From positions 1 to 64,000 of the forward strand of contig CAKRGF010000002.1 in NCBI GenBank assembly GCA_934322085.1: a DNA stretch of 64,000 nt, read 5' to 3'. A program made the position numbers and the translations under genes. This document shows positions 1 to 7,689 of this stretch, piece by piece (the first letter of the stretch is position 1; each line of letters opens with the position of its first letter). The notes below the pieces were generated by a model. The model did no database searches. It was not told the DNA's origin and was given only the letters and a program-made list of their open reading frames with translations. This stretch comes from an uncultured Eubacterium sp. (GTDB lineage: Bacteria; Bacillota; Clostridia; Lachnospirales; Lachnospiraceae).

Positions 1-26
1 TATCATATCCCTTTTTTGATACATTA

Positions 27-542
27 TTAGGACAGCGACACAATTTCCGGACATTTCTTCTGCATCAACTCAACCATACGGCTCGTTGGCTCAAAAAGAA
101 TCATTACTTTCTCTTCTTTTTCCGGAAGTCTTGTTGCAATTCCGTAAACATTCGCTTTCTCATTCATTGACGAATAATCACGAACTTCCAAGTGTCTGTA
201 CCCATCCAGTTTTGTGGACTGAATTGGAGCAATCGCATCCGCATCCTCAATTTCAATTCGAAGAATATTCTTTCGACGCTCTCCGCCCTGTATCATATCA
301 AAGTCAAGCTGTCCATCGCAGAATACATATTCCCATTCCACACGGAATCTCGGCCAATACCAAATCAAGCCAAAGATTGCTGCTACTCCGATTAATACTA
401 ACAGATTAATTTTTGTCGATATCGAAATCAGTATCGATGCTAAAAAAACAAGAACTACTAAAATAATCAATATAATTTTTAAAGCAATGACTGACCCCGT
501 CGTTTTCTTTTTTGCGTTCGCTTCTGCGTATGATTGTTCCAT
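27..542 (-). CDS. DUF6106-like membrane protein
   Basis: 171-residue protein with no recognised enzymatic motif. Two hydrophobic segments lie near residues 18-40 and 46-63, followed by a soluble domain of about 105 residues rich in Glu and Arg, so the bulk probably faces the cytoplasm. The pattern matches a small Lachnospiraceae family I recall as DUF6106; that name is from memory. The start is supported by GGAGG about 5 bases upstream of ATG. It sits 26 bp downstream of groEL on the same strand and may be reached by read-through of the heat-shock transcript, but nothing ties it functionally to chaperonins. Confidence 0.7.
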   Translation of the reverse strand: MEQSYAEANAKKKTTGSVIALKIILIILVVLVFLASILISISTKINLLVLIGVAAIFGLIWYWPRFRVEWEYVFCDGQLDFDMIQGGERRKNILRIEIEDADAIAPIQSTKLDGYRHLEVRDYSSMNEKANVYGIATRLPEKEEKVMILFEPTSRMVELMQKKCPEIVSLS

Positions 543-568
543 CCAATCCTCCTAGTTCTTTCGTCTAT

Positions 569-2194
569 TTACATCATGCCCATGCCACCGGCACCGCCTG
601 CTGGCATTGCTGGTGCATCTTCTTTAATATTAGCAACAACAGACTCGGTTGTCAACAAGGTAGATGCTACACTTGTTGCATTCTGCAATGCACTTCTTGT
701 TACCTTAGCTGGGTCAAGAATACCATTATCTACCATATTTACATATTCTTCTGTCAATGCGTTAAATCCAAATCCAGGCTCCTCCGAACGAACTTTATCA
801 ATGATAACAGAACCTTCCAAACCTGCATTTTCTGCAATACGGCGAAGTGGTGCTTCCAGTGCTTTCAAAATAATGTTGGCACCGGTCTTTTCGTCTCCCT
901 CAAGAGAAGCAGCCATCTTAGCAACTTCTTTACTGGCATGAATGTAAGCAGAACCGCCACCTGCGATAATTCCTTCTTCTACTGCTGCTCTTGTTGCTGC
1001 CAAAGCATCTTCCATACGAAGTTTTGCTTCCTGCATTTCTGTCTCAGTTGCTGCACCAACACGTACAACGGCAACACCGCCTGCTAATTTAGCAAGTCTT
1101 TCCTGAAGTTTTTCACGGTCAAAATCAGATGTTGTCTCTTCAATCTGATTCTTAATCTGTGCAATTCTTGCCTCGATTTCTGCTTTATCACCTTCACCAT
1201 CAACAATGATAGTATTTTCTTTCTGAACTTTTACAGATTTTGCACGACCAAGCTGATCCATCGTTGTTTCTTTCAAATCCAAACCAAGTTCCTCGGAAAT
1301 TACCTGACCGCCGGTAAGGATTGCAATATCTTTGAGCATTTCTTTTCTTCTGTCACCATAACCAGGAGCTTTTACAGCAACAACATTAAAGGTTCCGCGA
1401 AGTTTATTGATTACCAGTGTGCTGAGAGCTTCTCCCTCTACATCCTCGGCAATAATCAAAAGTCTTGCACTTGCCTGAACAACCTGCTCAAGCAATGGAA
1501 GGATTTCCTGAATGTTAGAAATCTTTTTATCGGTAATCAAGATATATGGATTATCCAGTTCTGCTTCCATCTTATCCATGTTTGTAGCCATGTAAGCAGA
1601 CAAATAACCACGGTCAAACTGCATACCTTCTACCATATCCAGTTCTGTCTTCATTGTCTTGGATTCTTCAATGGTAATAACACCGTCACCGGTTACTTTT
1701 TCCATTGCATCGGCAACCATTTCACCAACCTGCTCATCACCGGCAGAAATTGCTGCAACTTTTGCAATCTGCTCTTTACCGGAAAGTTTAGAACTCATGC
1801 TGCGAATGGAATCAACAGCTGTCTCTGTTGCCTTTTTCATTCCCTTGCGGAGAATAATCGGATTTGCTCCGGCTGCTAAGTTCTTCATTCCTTCATTAAT
1901 CATAGCCTGTGCCAAAACGGTAGCTGTCGTTGTACCGTCACCGGCAACATCATTTGTCTTCGTTGCTACTTCTTTTACTAACTGGGCACCCATGTTTTCA
2001 AAGGCATCCTCTAATTCAACTTCTTTTGCGATTGTTACACCGTCATTGGTAATCAACGGAGCACCAAAAGATTTATCCAAAACAACATTTCTTCCTTTTG
2101 GTCCAAGTGTTACACGAACGGTATCTGCCAGTTTATTTACACCTGCTTCCAATGCAGATCTTGCTTCTACGCCAAATTTAATTTCCTTAGCCAT
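569..2194 (-). CDS. groEL: 60 kDa chaperonin GroEL
   Basis: Full-length (541 aa) group I chaperonin, the ATP-driven folding chamber of the cytosol that works with GroES. The ATP-binding signature GDGTTTATVLAQA is present near residues 86-98, the N-terminus begins MAKEIKFGVEAR, and the C-terminus ends in the typical flexible GGAGGMGMM tail. AGGAGG precedes the ATG. It follows groES by 28 bp, and the pair is read from a promoter upstream of groES that carries a perfect CIRCE operator, so HrcA repression is expected. Confidence 0.99.
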   Translation of the reverse strand: MAKEIKFGVEARSALEAGVNKLADTVRVTLGPKGRNVVLDKSFGAPLITNDGVTIAKEVELEDAFENMGAQLVKEVATKTNDVAGDGTTTATVLAQAMINEGMKNLAAGANPIILRKGMKKATETAVDSIRSMSSKLSGKEQIAKVAAISAGDEQVGEMVADAMEKVTGDGVITIEESKTMKTELDMVEGMQFDRGYLSAYMATNMDKMEAELDNPYILITDKKISNIQEILPLLEQVVQASARLLIIAEDVEGEALSTLVINKLRGTFNVVAVKAPGYGDRRKEMLKDIAILTGGQVISEELGLDLKETTMDQLGRAKSVKVQKENTIIVDGEGDKAEIEARIAQIKNQIEETTSDFDREKLQERLAKLAGGVAVVRVGAATETEMQEAKLRMEDALAATRAAVEEGIIAGGGSAYIHASKEVAKMAASLEGDEKTGANIILKALEAPLRRIAENAGLEGSVIIDKVRSEEPGFGFNALTEEYVNMVDNGILDPAKVTRSALQNATSVASTLLTTESVVANIKEDAPAMPAGGAGGMGMM

Positions 2195-2222
2195 AATTAA
2201 AATCCTCCTATCAAATCAATCT

Positions 2223-2507
2223 TTACTCTACAATTGCCAAAATATCACTCTGACGAACAATTACATACTCCTCGCCGTCCAATTTAACATCCGTTCCGGC
2301 ATATTTGGAGTAAATCACTTTATCGCCAACTTTAACTTCCATTTTTACTTCTTTTCCATCTACAACACCACCCGGTCCAACGGCAATAATCTCTGCCTGC
2401 TGTGGTTTTTCCTGTGCCTGACCCGGCAGTACAATACCGGATTTGGTGGTCTCTTCTGCGTCTAACTGTTTCAATACAACTCTGTCACCTAAAGGTACTA
2501 ATTTCAT
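2223..2507 (-). CDS. groES: 10 kDa co-chaperonin GroES
   Basis: Heptameric lid of the GroEL chamber. The product begins MKLVPLGDRVVLK and is 94 aa, the normal length. The mobile-loop region (ETTKSGIVLP) and the hydrophobic end are intact. An ATG lies five codons further upstream, but GGAGGA overlaps those codons and stands about 7 bases before the ATG at 2507, so the shorter start is chosen. First gene of the groES-groEL operon, under CIRCE. Confidence 0.98.
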   Translation of the reverse strand: MKLVPLGDRVVLKQLDAEETTKSGIVLPGQAQEKPQQAEIIAVGPGGVVDGKEVKMEVKVGDKVIYSKYAGTDVKLDGEEYVIVRQSDILAIVE

Positions 2508-2535
2508 GTTTGATTCCTCCATTTCTTATATCTTG

Positions 2536-2562
2536 TTAGCACTCCAATCTGATGAGTGCTAA
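2536..2562. promoter_or_regulatory. CIRCE operator (HrcA) of groESL
   Basis: Perfect TTAGCACTC-N9-GAGTGCTAA inverted repeat, the known HrcA repressor site. It lies between the promoter and the groES start, so it would be in the 5' leader. Confidence 0.97.
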
Positions 2563-2574
2563 TCCATTGGCTCT

Positions 2575-2603
2575 ATAATATGCAATAATCAAAAGAAATG
2601 CAA
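2575..2603 (-). promoter_or_regulatory. groESL promoter (SigA-type)
   Basis: On the minus strand TTGCAT, a 17-bp spacer, then TATTAT, just upstream of the CIRCE element. Predicted transcription start is about 6-8 bases downstream, at the edge of CIRCE. Confidence 0.7.
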
Positions 2604-2747
2604 TGCCTTATGCATTTCCATATTTCCGCATTTCACCACTATATCTAACTTATGCTCTTTTTTTCTCGTTTATTCTTATTTTTTTCATTTTTCGTGGTAA
2701 TCTTTTGGGATTTGCAGCGAATTTTAGAGATTTGAAAATCAAAATAG

Positions 2748-3052
2748 CTGTTAGGTTGACTTAATTCTAGAAAAATCTTTCTGCGGTCAACCAATTTTCT
2801 CTCTTTCGTTGACTTGTTTATGCTTATTTCTAAATAAAGTCAACTTTTACGAGGTCTGAGTTGACCTAAATTTGTATAATTACAAATACGGTTAACTTTT
2901 TTAGCGGTTTTTTATGACCTATTTAGCAAAATATGATTTTCCAGTCAACTTTTATCCAGAAAATGGTTGACCGGATTTGCGATTTTAAAAAATCCAGTCA
3001 ATCAGTCACAAACTAAATTAACAATACAAGAATCCCAACAACAGAGGCAAAC
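2748..3052. repeat. 305-bp direct repeat, copy 1 (phased half-site array)
   Basis: Matches 5807-6111 with about 23 substitutions and no indel over 305 bp. The first 255 bp hold GTTGAC or GTCAAC half-sites starting at 2755, 2786, 2808, 2839, 2860, 2891 (GTTAAC), 2913 (TATGAC), 2944, 2966 and 2997 (GTCAAT). Spacings are 31, 22, 31, 21, 31, 22, 31, 22, 31, so five imperfect 53-bp units each form an inverted pair. The tail 3013-3052 is homologous to the 3' end of a small membrane-protein gene seen whole beside copy 2. The 2604-2747 stretch before it holds nothing I recognise. Confidence 0.9.
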
Positions 3053-3059
3053 ACCTGAT

Positions 3060-3497
3060 TTATTCTATCCATTGTACAAAGGCTGTTTTATCGGAACAAT
3101 TATACCCCGCACTTTTATAAAACTCCATAGTTGATTCCTTTTTCGAACCTGTGAGTAACATCATTTTATAGCAGTTTTCCTTTTTAGCTATTCCTTTAGC
3201 ATATGCTAAACATTCCGATGCATATCCCTTTCCACGACAATCTTTATGTGTAACAACATTTTCTATAATAGCATACGGTCTTATATTTCTTGTCAAGTTA
3301 GGTATGATTACACAAACACAAGAAGATACTATTTTGTTATCCACAACTTTTATAACAATATGATGATTTCTATCCTGAATAATAGTCGACCATGTTCTAT
3401 TTAATTGCTCTGTCATTTCCGGAACAGTACTTTCATGTAAATGTAAATATAATTCTAATAACCCTTTTAATTCATTTTGGTGTATTTCTCTAATCAA
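3060..3497 (-). CDS. GNAT family N-acetyltransferase
   Basis: 145-aa GCN5-related acetyltransferase. The acetyl-CoA pyrophosphate loop is visible as HKDCRGKGYAS (pattern Q/RxxGxG/A) near residues 84-94, preceded by the beta-4 strand (YAIIENVVTH) and followed by the helix that binds CoA. The substrate is unknown. The start is TTG, 9 bases after AGGAGG. It is the last of four accessory genes between the two 305-bp repeats, and its stop codon is 8 bp from repeat copy 1. Confidence 0.85.
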   Translation of the reverse strand: MIREIHQNELKGLLELYLHLHESTVPEMTEQLNRTWSTIIQDRNHHIVIKVVDNKIVSSCVCVIIPNLTRNIRPYAIIENVVTHKDCRGKGYASECLAYAKGIAKKENCYKMMLLTGSKKESTMEFYKSAGYNCSDKTAFVQWIE

Positions 3498-3531
3498 TAT
3501 AGTAAACCTCCTTTAACTTGTATCACATTCA

Positions 3532-4074
3532 TCATACTAAACATTGTTTTTTAATCAGCTCTATTATATCCATTGGCTTTTCAACATGCTCAAAATCTGT
3601 TTTCCTTTGTGCGGGTTGATTTATTCCTTCCTTAAGATACCAAACGGCTTGTACAACTTGCATCCCAAGCCTTTGTGCCGCCTCAAGTTCATTACTTCCA
3701 CCATCTCCCACATATAGACAGGCATCCGCCTCAACACCCAGCTTTTCTATGCATCTTTCAAATATGGCTGGATCTGGTTTTTGTATTCCTTCATCAAAAG
3801 ATAAGCATACAGCATCAAAAAAAGGATACAAAATACTTTTCTTTATAACCATTTTCTCTTCCGAAAAGCAATTATTTTCTCGAAGTATCTTTTCCAGTAG
3901 TTCTTCTAAAGTGATTTTTCCTGTCGTTCTATTTTTTTCTTCTGCACGCCATGTTTCTTGGAATCTTTCTTCTGCAATACCCGCATCTGACGCCATCTGA
4001 GTTCCAAAATACAATGGAATATCAAAAAGAGTTATAAGTGTTTCATACATATCAAATATTACTGCTTTTATCAC
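3532..4074 (-). CDS. HAD-superfamily hydrolase with internal deletion
   Basis: HAD phosphatase-like protein of about 180 aa. Motif I is MIKAVIFDMYETL (DxY form) at the N-terminus. Motif III and IV regions are QKPDPAIF and YVGDGGSNELEAA. The stretch that should hold the central strand with motif II (a Ser or Thr, usually followed by Asn-Cys or Asn-Ala) is absent: the cap helix text NNCFSEE runs directly into the strand before FFDAVCLSF. The protein is about 35-40 residues shorter than relatives and may be inactive. The GTG at 4074 has GGAGG 8 bases upstream; an upstream ATG at 4095 overlaps that Shine-Dalgarno. Confidence 0.7.
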   Translation of the reverse strand: MIKAVIFDMYETLITLFDIPLYFGTQMASDAGIAEERFQETWRAEEKNRTTGKITLEELLEKILRENNCFSEEKMVIKKSILYPFFDAVCLSFDEGIQKPDPAIFERCIEKLGVEADACLYVGDGGSNELEAAQRLGMQVVQAVWYLKEGINQPAQRKTDFEHVEKPMDIIELIKKQCLV

Positions 4075-4195
4075 TTGCATCACCTCCGTGTACATATTTG
4101 GGCAGGTTTTTGTATAATTTCTCTAAGCCTTTCTCCTATGCTGCAAGTTCAACATCAATATCCACTATGCCTATCCTACATAATCAATTTCCGAT

Positions 4196-4942
4196 TCATA
4201 TATGCGCAATCACCCTTAGTCTGCGGTAATCCGCAATCCACTGACTTCCATTCCAAAGAGACTTTCTCGTTAAATCCTCAACACTTTTAATAACTTCTGT
4301 CTGCATCTTTTCAGTCATTAATTCCAAGTCAGACGCAAAAAATTGTTTCATCCAGTTTGCTAAACCTTTTTCATTATCTTTTAATGGCGTTGGTCTGTCA
4401 TAATCATATATTTTATCAACAACAAATCCGTTCTTTCTTAATAAGGCAGCAAAATGCTCACTTGTTGGAAAATTAAACTTAGGACTGTATTCATATCCCA
4501 AATTTCTGCCCACTCTCATAAACGCATTCTCGATTGTTGCAATATTTCCATTAGCACCAAATTCGCATACCAATAATCCGCCCGGCTTCAATACCTTATG
4601 TATATTATTCAACAGCGCATTATGGTCTGTTATCCAATGAAAAACAGCATTTGAAAAAACAACGTCGAACTGTTCTTCAAATGGTAATGCCAGTGCATCA
4701 CTAACTATAAATTTTATGTCAGGATACTGCTGTTGCGCCCGTTTTATCATGCTTTCGGAACTATCAACACCAATCACCACTTCTGCCAGCTTCTTTAATT
4801 GTACTGTAAGAATTCCGGTTCCGCAACCCAAATCAAGAATACTTTGATCATTATTTTCAGGCACAAACTCTAAAAGTCCCTTTCCATATTCCGCGACAAA
4901 ATCATGTTTATTATCATATAAAGCTGCATTCCATTCACTCAT
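4196..4942 (-). CDS. class I SAM-dependent methyltransferase (Tam-like)
   Basis: 248-aa Rossmann methyltransferase. Motif I is ILDLGCGTGILTVQL near residues 36-50, the acidic end of strand 2 is VIGVDSSESMI, and DVVFSNAVFHWI is motif IV. The overall pattern resembles trans-aconitate 2-methyltransferase and related small-molecule enzymes, but the substrate cannot be read from sequence. The ATG is about 13 bases from the nearest GGAGG, so the start could be slightly off. Lies among accessory genes between the 305-bp repeats. Confidence 0.8.
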   Translation of the reverse strand: MSEWNAALYDNKHDFVAEYGKGLLEFVPENNDQSILDLGCGTGILTVQLKKLAEVVIGVDSSESMIKRAQQQYPDIKFIVSDALALPFEEQFDVVFSNAVFHWITDHNALLNNIHKVLKPGGLLVCEFGANGNIATIENAFMRVGRNLGYEYSPKFNFPTSEHFAALLRKNGFVVDKIYDYDRPTPLKDNEKGLANWMKQFFASDLELMTEKMQTEVIKSVEDLTRKSLWNGSQWIADYRRLRVIAHI

Positions 4943-4995
4943 TAATTTTCATAAACCTCCAATTTACTTTTCCCTCATTATAACACAATCGTGAT

Positions 4996-5601
4996 TCAGA
5001 TATTAAACACTTTTTTTGTCTTTGATACTGTAAACTGAATAACCGGTCCCGACAGAATAATTGTCAAAATAGTACATAACCCAAACTTTCCGCCAAGAAT
5101 AACTCCAATAACAACCATCACAATATCAAGTATCATTCGCACAGCTTTTACCTGCCAGCCATTCTTATCTGCAAGCGAAAATGTCAATGCCTCATAAGAA
5201 CCACGCCCTAAAGAAGCTGCCGCATAAACTCCCGTTCCCATTGCAAAAAGGATTATACCCAATAACATAATAAGCATATTTATCCACAAATGCGCACTGT
5301 ACACATGTATATTTGCAAATAAATCAACACAAAAGCTATAAACAATCTGATATAGAATTGTACCAATATGTATCTGTGATCTGTCGTAGAAGAATGAAAA
5401 AGCAATCATAATTATGGCTACTATCATAGATGCCATACCTATACTTACATGAAAAGTTTCAGAAATACCCTGCCACAAAACGGCAAGAGTTGCACCACCA
5501 AACCCAGCATATAAGGCAAGCGTGATTCCATATGCCGCCACCACGGAACCGACTACTATTATAATTATTTTCTTTATCCATTCTAATCTGCTCATTACCA
5601 T
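4996..5601 (-). CDS. YczE/YyaS-type integral membrane protein (DUF6198-like)
   Basis: 201-aa protein with five or six predicted membrane helices starting near residues 10-30. Glycine-rich turns (GFGGATLAVLWQG, AAASLGRGSYEAL, GGKFGLCT) are characteristic of YczE/YitT-like proteins of unknown transport role. Either MVMSRLE or MSRLE could be the start, with AAGGGG close upstream. A SigA promoter lies at 5750-5778, and between it and the gene is a terminator hairpin that overlaps a 10-codon leader ORF, suggesting attenuation control. Confidence 0.8.
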   Translation of the reverse strand: MVMSRLEWIKKIIIIVVGSVVAAYGITLALYAGFGGATLAVLWQGISETFHVSIGMASMIVAIIMIAFSFFYDRSQIHIGTILYQIVYSFCVDLFANIHVYSAHLWINMLIMLLGIILFAMGTGVYAAASLGRGSYEALTFSLADKNGWQVKAVRMILDIVMVVIGVILGGKFGLCTILTIILSGPVIQFTVSKTKKVFNI

Positions 5602-5648
5602 AACCCCTTTCTGCTTTTGTCACGGCAATTCTTATATTTATAATTTTC

Positions 5649-5709
5649 CAATAAAATTAAAAGACTATAGACACACTGTTATGTTCAGAAACAGTAAAAT
5701 CTATAGTCT
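5649..5709 (-). terminator. attenuator-like terminator in the yczE-like leader
   Basis: Minus-strand arms AGACTATAGA (5709-5700) and TCTATAGTCT (5671-5662) are perfect complements, with an inner ACTGTT/AACAGT helix, followed by TTTTAATTTTATT. It lies between the promoter and the gene it precedes, which points to attenuation rather than end-of-gene termination. Confidence 0.65.
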
Positions 5710-5717
5710 TCATCCAT
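5685..5717 (-). CDS. putative 10-aa leader peptide upstream of yczE-like gene
   Basis: ATG to TGA encodes MDEDYRFYCF. The codons for Asp, Tyr and Arg are the 5' arm of the terminator hairpin, so a ribosome on this ORF would block terminator formation, the layout of ribosome-mediated attenuation. The Shine-Dalgarno is weak (AAAGAG about 11 bases upstream). No comparison was run; the ORF could be chance. Confidence 0.4.
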   Translation of the reverse strand: MDEDYRFYCF

Positions 5718-5749
5718 GCCGAGACAAGCTCTTTATCAATTTAGGTATA

Positions 5750-5778
5750 ATAATAAATATATTATCCTTATTTGTCAA
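5750..5778 (-). promoter_or_regulatory. promoter of yczE-like gene
   Basis: TTGACA (5778-5773), exactly 17 bp, TATTAT (5755-5750) on the minus strand; near consensus. The predicted leader before the gene is about 140 nt and contains the hairpin and leader ORF. Confidence 0.75.
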
Positions 5779-5806
5779 TATTATATATTTTCATTCAGAA
5801 AAAAAA

Positions 5807-6111
5807 CTGTTAGGTTGACTTAATTCTAAAAAAAACTTTCTACGGTCAACCAATTTTCTCTCTTGCGTTGACTTGTTTATACTTTTTTCTATATAAAGTC
5901 AACTTCTACGAGGTCTGAGTTGACCTAAATTTGCATAATTACAAATACAGTCAACTTTTTTAGCGGTTTTTTATGACCTATTTAGCAAAATGTGATTTTC
6001 CAGTCAACTTTTGTCTGGAAAATGGTTGACCGGATTTACAATTTAAAAAAATCCAGTCAACCAGTTACAACCTAAATTAACATTACAAGAATCCCAACAA
6101 CAGGGGCAAAC
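5807..6111. repeat. 305-bp direct repeat, copy 2 (phased half-site array)
   Basis: Same length as 2748-3052. Half-sites start at 5814, 5845, 5867, 5898, 5919, 5950, 5972 (TATGAC), 6003, 6025 and 6056, with identical 31/22/31/21/31/22/31/22/31 spacing. Here nine of ten half-sites are exact GTTGAC or GTCAAC, so this copy is better preserved. Several units also contain inner hairpins, such as ATTTGCA/TACAAAT-like arms and GGATTT/AAATCC. Its tail overlaps the small ORF at 6072-6191. Confidence 0.9.
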
Positions 6112-6191
6112 AAAATTGCATAAATAAAAACTGCTATTCCTTCTTCTGTTCGTGATAAGTATTTATCTTTTTGATAGAAAAAGTCATACAT
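6072..6191 (-). CDS. putative 39-aa single-pass membrane protein
   Basis: A short ORF beginning MYDFFYQKDKYLSRTEEG, followed by a hydrophobic helix and ending VVGILVMLI. It starts 9 bp after the O-acetyltransferase stop codon, which suggests translational coupling; the local Shine-Dalgarno is weak. The last 13 codons lie inside the 305-bp repeat. Copy 1 keeps the same tail (VFASVVGILVLLI then stop), with conservative changes and the frame intact, hinting that it is or was translated. No family recognised. Confidence 0.5.
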   Translation of the reverse strand: MYDFFYQKDKYLSRTEEGIAVFIYAILFAPVVGILVMLI

Positions 6192-6200
6192 TCCGGCAAA

Positions 6201-6803
6201 TCACACTTCCACATGATCCTTCTCGCTTATTTTACGGATAACCCGGCATGGATTTCCAGCAGCAAGACTATAGGGTGGAATATCTCTTGTTACAACGCTT
6301 CCTGCACCAATTACACACCCTTCTCCTATGGTAACACCACCGCAAACAACCACATTAGATGCCAGCCAGCAATTATCTTTTATCGTAATTGGTTTTGCAT
6401 ATTCAAGATTATATAAACTGCCATCTTCTCTCTTCCTAATATTCCGTTCTTCAGGTAAAAATGGATGCATAGGAGTTGCCAATGTTACATTTGGACCAAT
6501 CATTACATTATCCCCTATATGTATTTCACATACATCTAAGCATGTAAAATTAAAATTAGCAAAACTGTATTTCCCAAAATAAGTATTGCATCCATAATCA
6601 AAATAAACAGGTGCCTGCAAATACGGAAGTTCCTCTGTTGCCGACAATAATTCTCTCAATATCCGTATCTGTTCTTCTGAGCAATCTTCGTCCGTCAAAT
6701 TATATTTTCTTGCTAATTTACGTGCATTTAATCGTAATTGTTCCAATTCTTTATCTGTTGGATCATACAGCTCTCCATTTATCATTTTTTCTCTTTCTGT
6801 CAT
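6201..6803 (-). CDS. sugar O-acetyltransferase (maltose/galactoside type)
   Basis: 200-aa cytoplasmic left-handed beta-helix acetyltransferase using acetyl-CoA. An N-terminal Mac domain (EREKMINGELYDPTDKEL, residues 2-20) precedes hexapeptide repeats. The catalytic His is in ATPMHPFLPE near residue 110, and the acyl-CoA loop VGAGSVVTRDIPP-like segment (IGAGSVVTRDIPPYSLAAG) closes the coil. Length is normal for MaeA/LacA relatives. The sugar acceptor is not predictable. It is upstream of, and probably co-transcribed with, the 39-aa ORF. Confidence 0.92.
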   Translation of the reverse strand: MTEREKMINGELYDPTDKELEQLRLNARKLARKYNLTDEDCSEEQIRILRELLSATEELPYLQAPVYFDYGCNTYFGKYSFANFNFTCLDVCEIHIGDNVMIGPNVTLATPMHPFLPEERNIRKREDGSLYNLEYAKPITIKDNCWLASNVVVCGGVTIGEGCVIGAGSVVTRDIPPYSLAAGNPCRVIRKISEKDHVEV

Positions 6804-6969
6804 TTCTTATACATCCTTTCTTTTCTCTATAACATGCTTAAATTACGTTCTTTTGAATAAGTGCTATGGTACATGCATCTTCCACAGTATAACAAAAAAA
6901 TCCTGATCAAGCAAAATCCCTCTTTTCATGTTATAATAAAACAAAAAAATAAAAGGAGCAATGACAACC

Positions 6970-7689
6970 ATGCCAGAAATATTATATGAAATCCCAGTCA
7001 ACGACATCTTTGACCGCCCGTGCGAGTGCCCGGTCTGTGCCATGCAAAAAAAGCTTGATGATGACGAAGTTGCCTTTGCCATGGGACCTAGTTATATGGA
7101 AGATGACATCCGGCTGACTACGGACAAAATTGGATTCTGCGCCCACCATATGCAAATGATGTATGATTTTGAAAACCGCCTCGGTCTCGGACTGATTCTG
7201 AATACCCATATGCAAAATATCATAAAAAATATAGAAACTCTGCAAAAAAAGAAACGGAACGGCTCCAAACGCTTATTTGCGAAGGATACCGGTTCCGCTC
7301 TCTCCGATTATATCAAACAGACTACAAGTTCCTGTTTTATTTGTGACCGTATAAAAAACACTTTCAAACGGTATTTAATAACCACTCTATATCTGTACGA
7401 GAAAGATTCCGATTTCCGTAAGAAATTCAAAAACAGCAAAGGATTCTGTCTCGAACACTATGGTATGCTTTATGACCTTGCACCTTCTCACTTGAGCGGG
7501 CAGGTACTAAGCGATTTCACAAATGATTTGAATGAAATCTTTCTTACAAACTTTAAACGCGTGCAGGAAGACGTCTCGTGGTTTGTCGACAAACACGACT
7601 ACCGCAACAAAGAGGCCTCTTGGAAAAACTCAAAAGACTCTCTCCCACGTGCTATGACAAAAGTAAACAGTATCCTATCGGAAAATTGA
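6970..7689 (+). CDS. DUF6062-like cysteine-rich protein
   Basis: Cytoplasmic protein of about 239 aa, recognised only as a Lachnospiraceae family (DUF6062 from memory). Four Cys/His clusters are evident: CECPVC near residue 18, FCAHH near 57, CFICDR near 120 and FCLEHY near 157. This is a duplicated CxxC...CxxH plan, which suggests two structural metal sites. Two ATGs are possible (6961 and 6970). The second is better spaced from AGGAG, but the first cannot be excluded. A TATAAT at 6932 is a likely -10. Convergent with the next gene, with no gap. Confidence 0.75.
   Translation: MPEILYEIPVNDIFDRPCECPVCAMQKKLDDDEVAFAMGPSYMEDDIRLTTDKIGFCAHHMQMMYDFENRLGLGLILNTHMQNIIKNIETLQKKKRNGSKRLFAKDTGSALSDYIKQTTSSCFICDRIKNTFKRYLITTLYLYEKDSDFRKKFKNSKGFCLEHYGMLYDLAPSHLSGQVLSDFTNDLNEIFLTNFKRVQEDVSWFVDKHDYRNKEASWKNSKDSLPRAMTKVNSILSEN

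Noticed and set aside
1659..2465. Long plus-strand open frame opposite groEL/groES
   Set aside because: Antisense shadow of two certain genes; no ribosome-binding site or domain.
4075..4195. Gene remnant between the HAD and methyltransferase genes
   Set aside because: Only a short open stretch of about 15 codons with no recognisable similarity.
2748..6111. CRISPR-like array
   Set aside because: Repeats are only 6-bp half-sites in alternating orientation, the spacers are similar between units and between copies, and no cas genes are present.
2748..6111. Integron attC sites with gene cassettes
   Set aside because: No integrase in the window, no array after each gene, and GTTGAC does not fit the attC core GTTRRRY.
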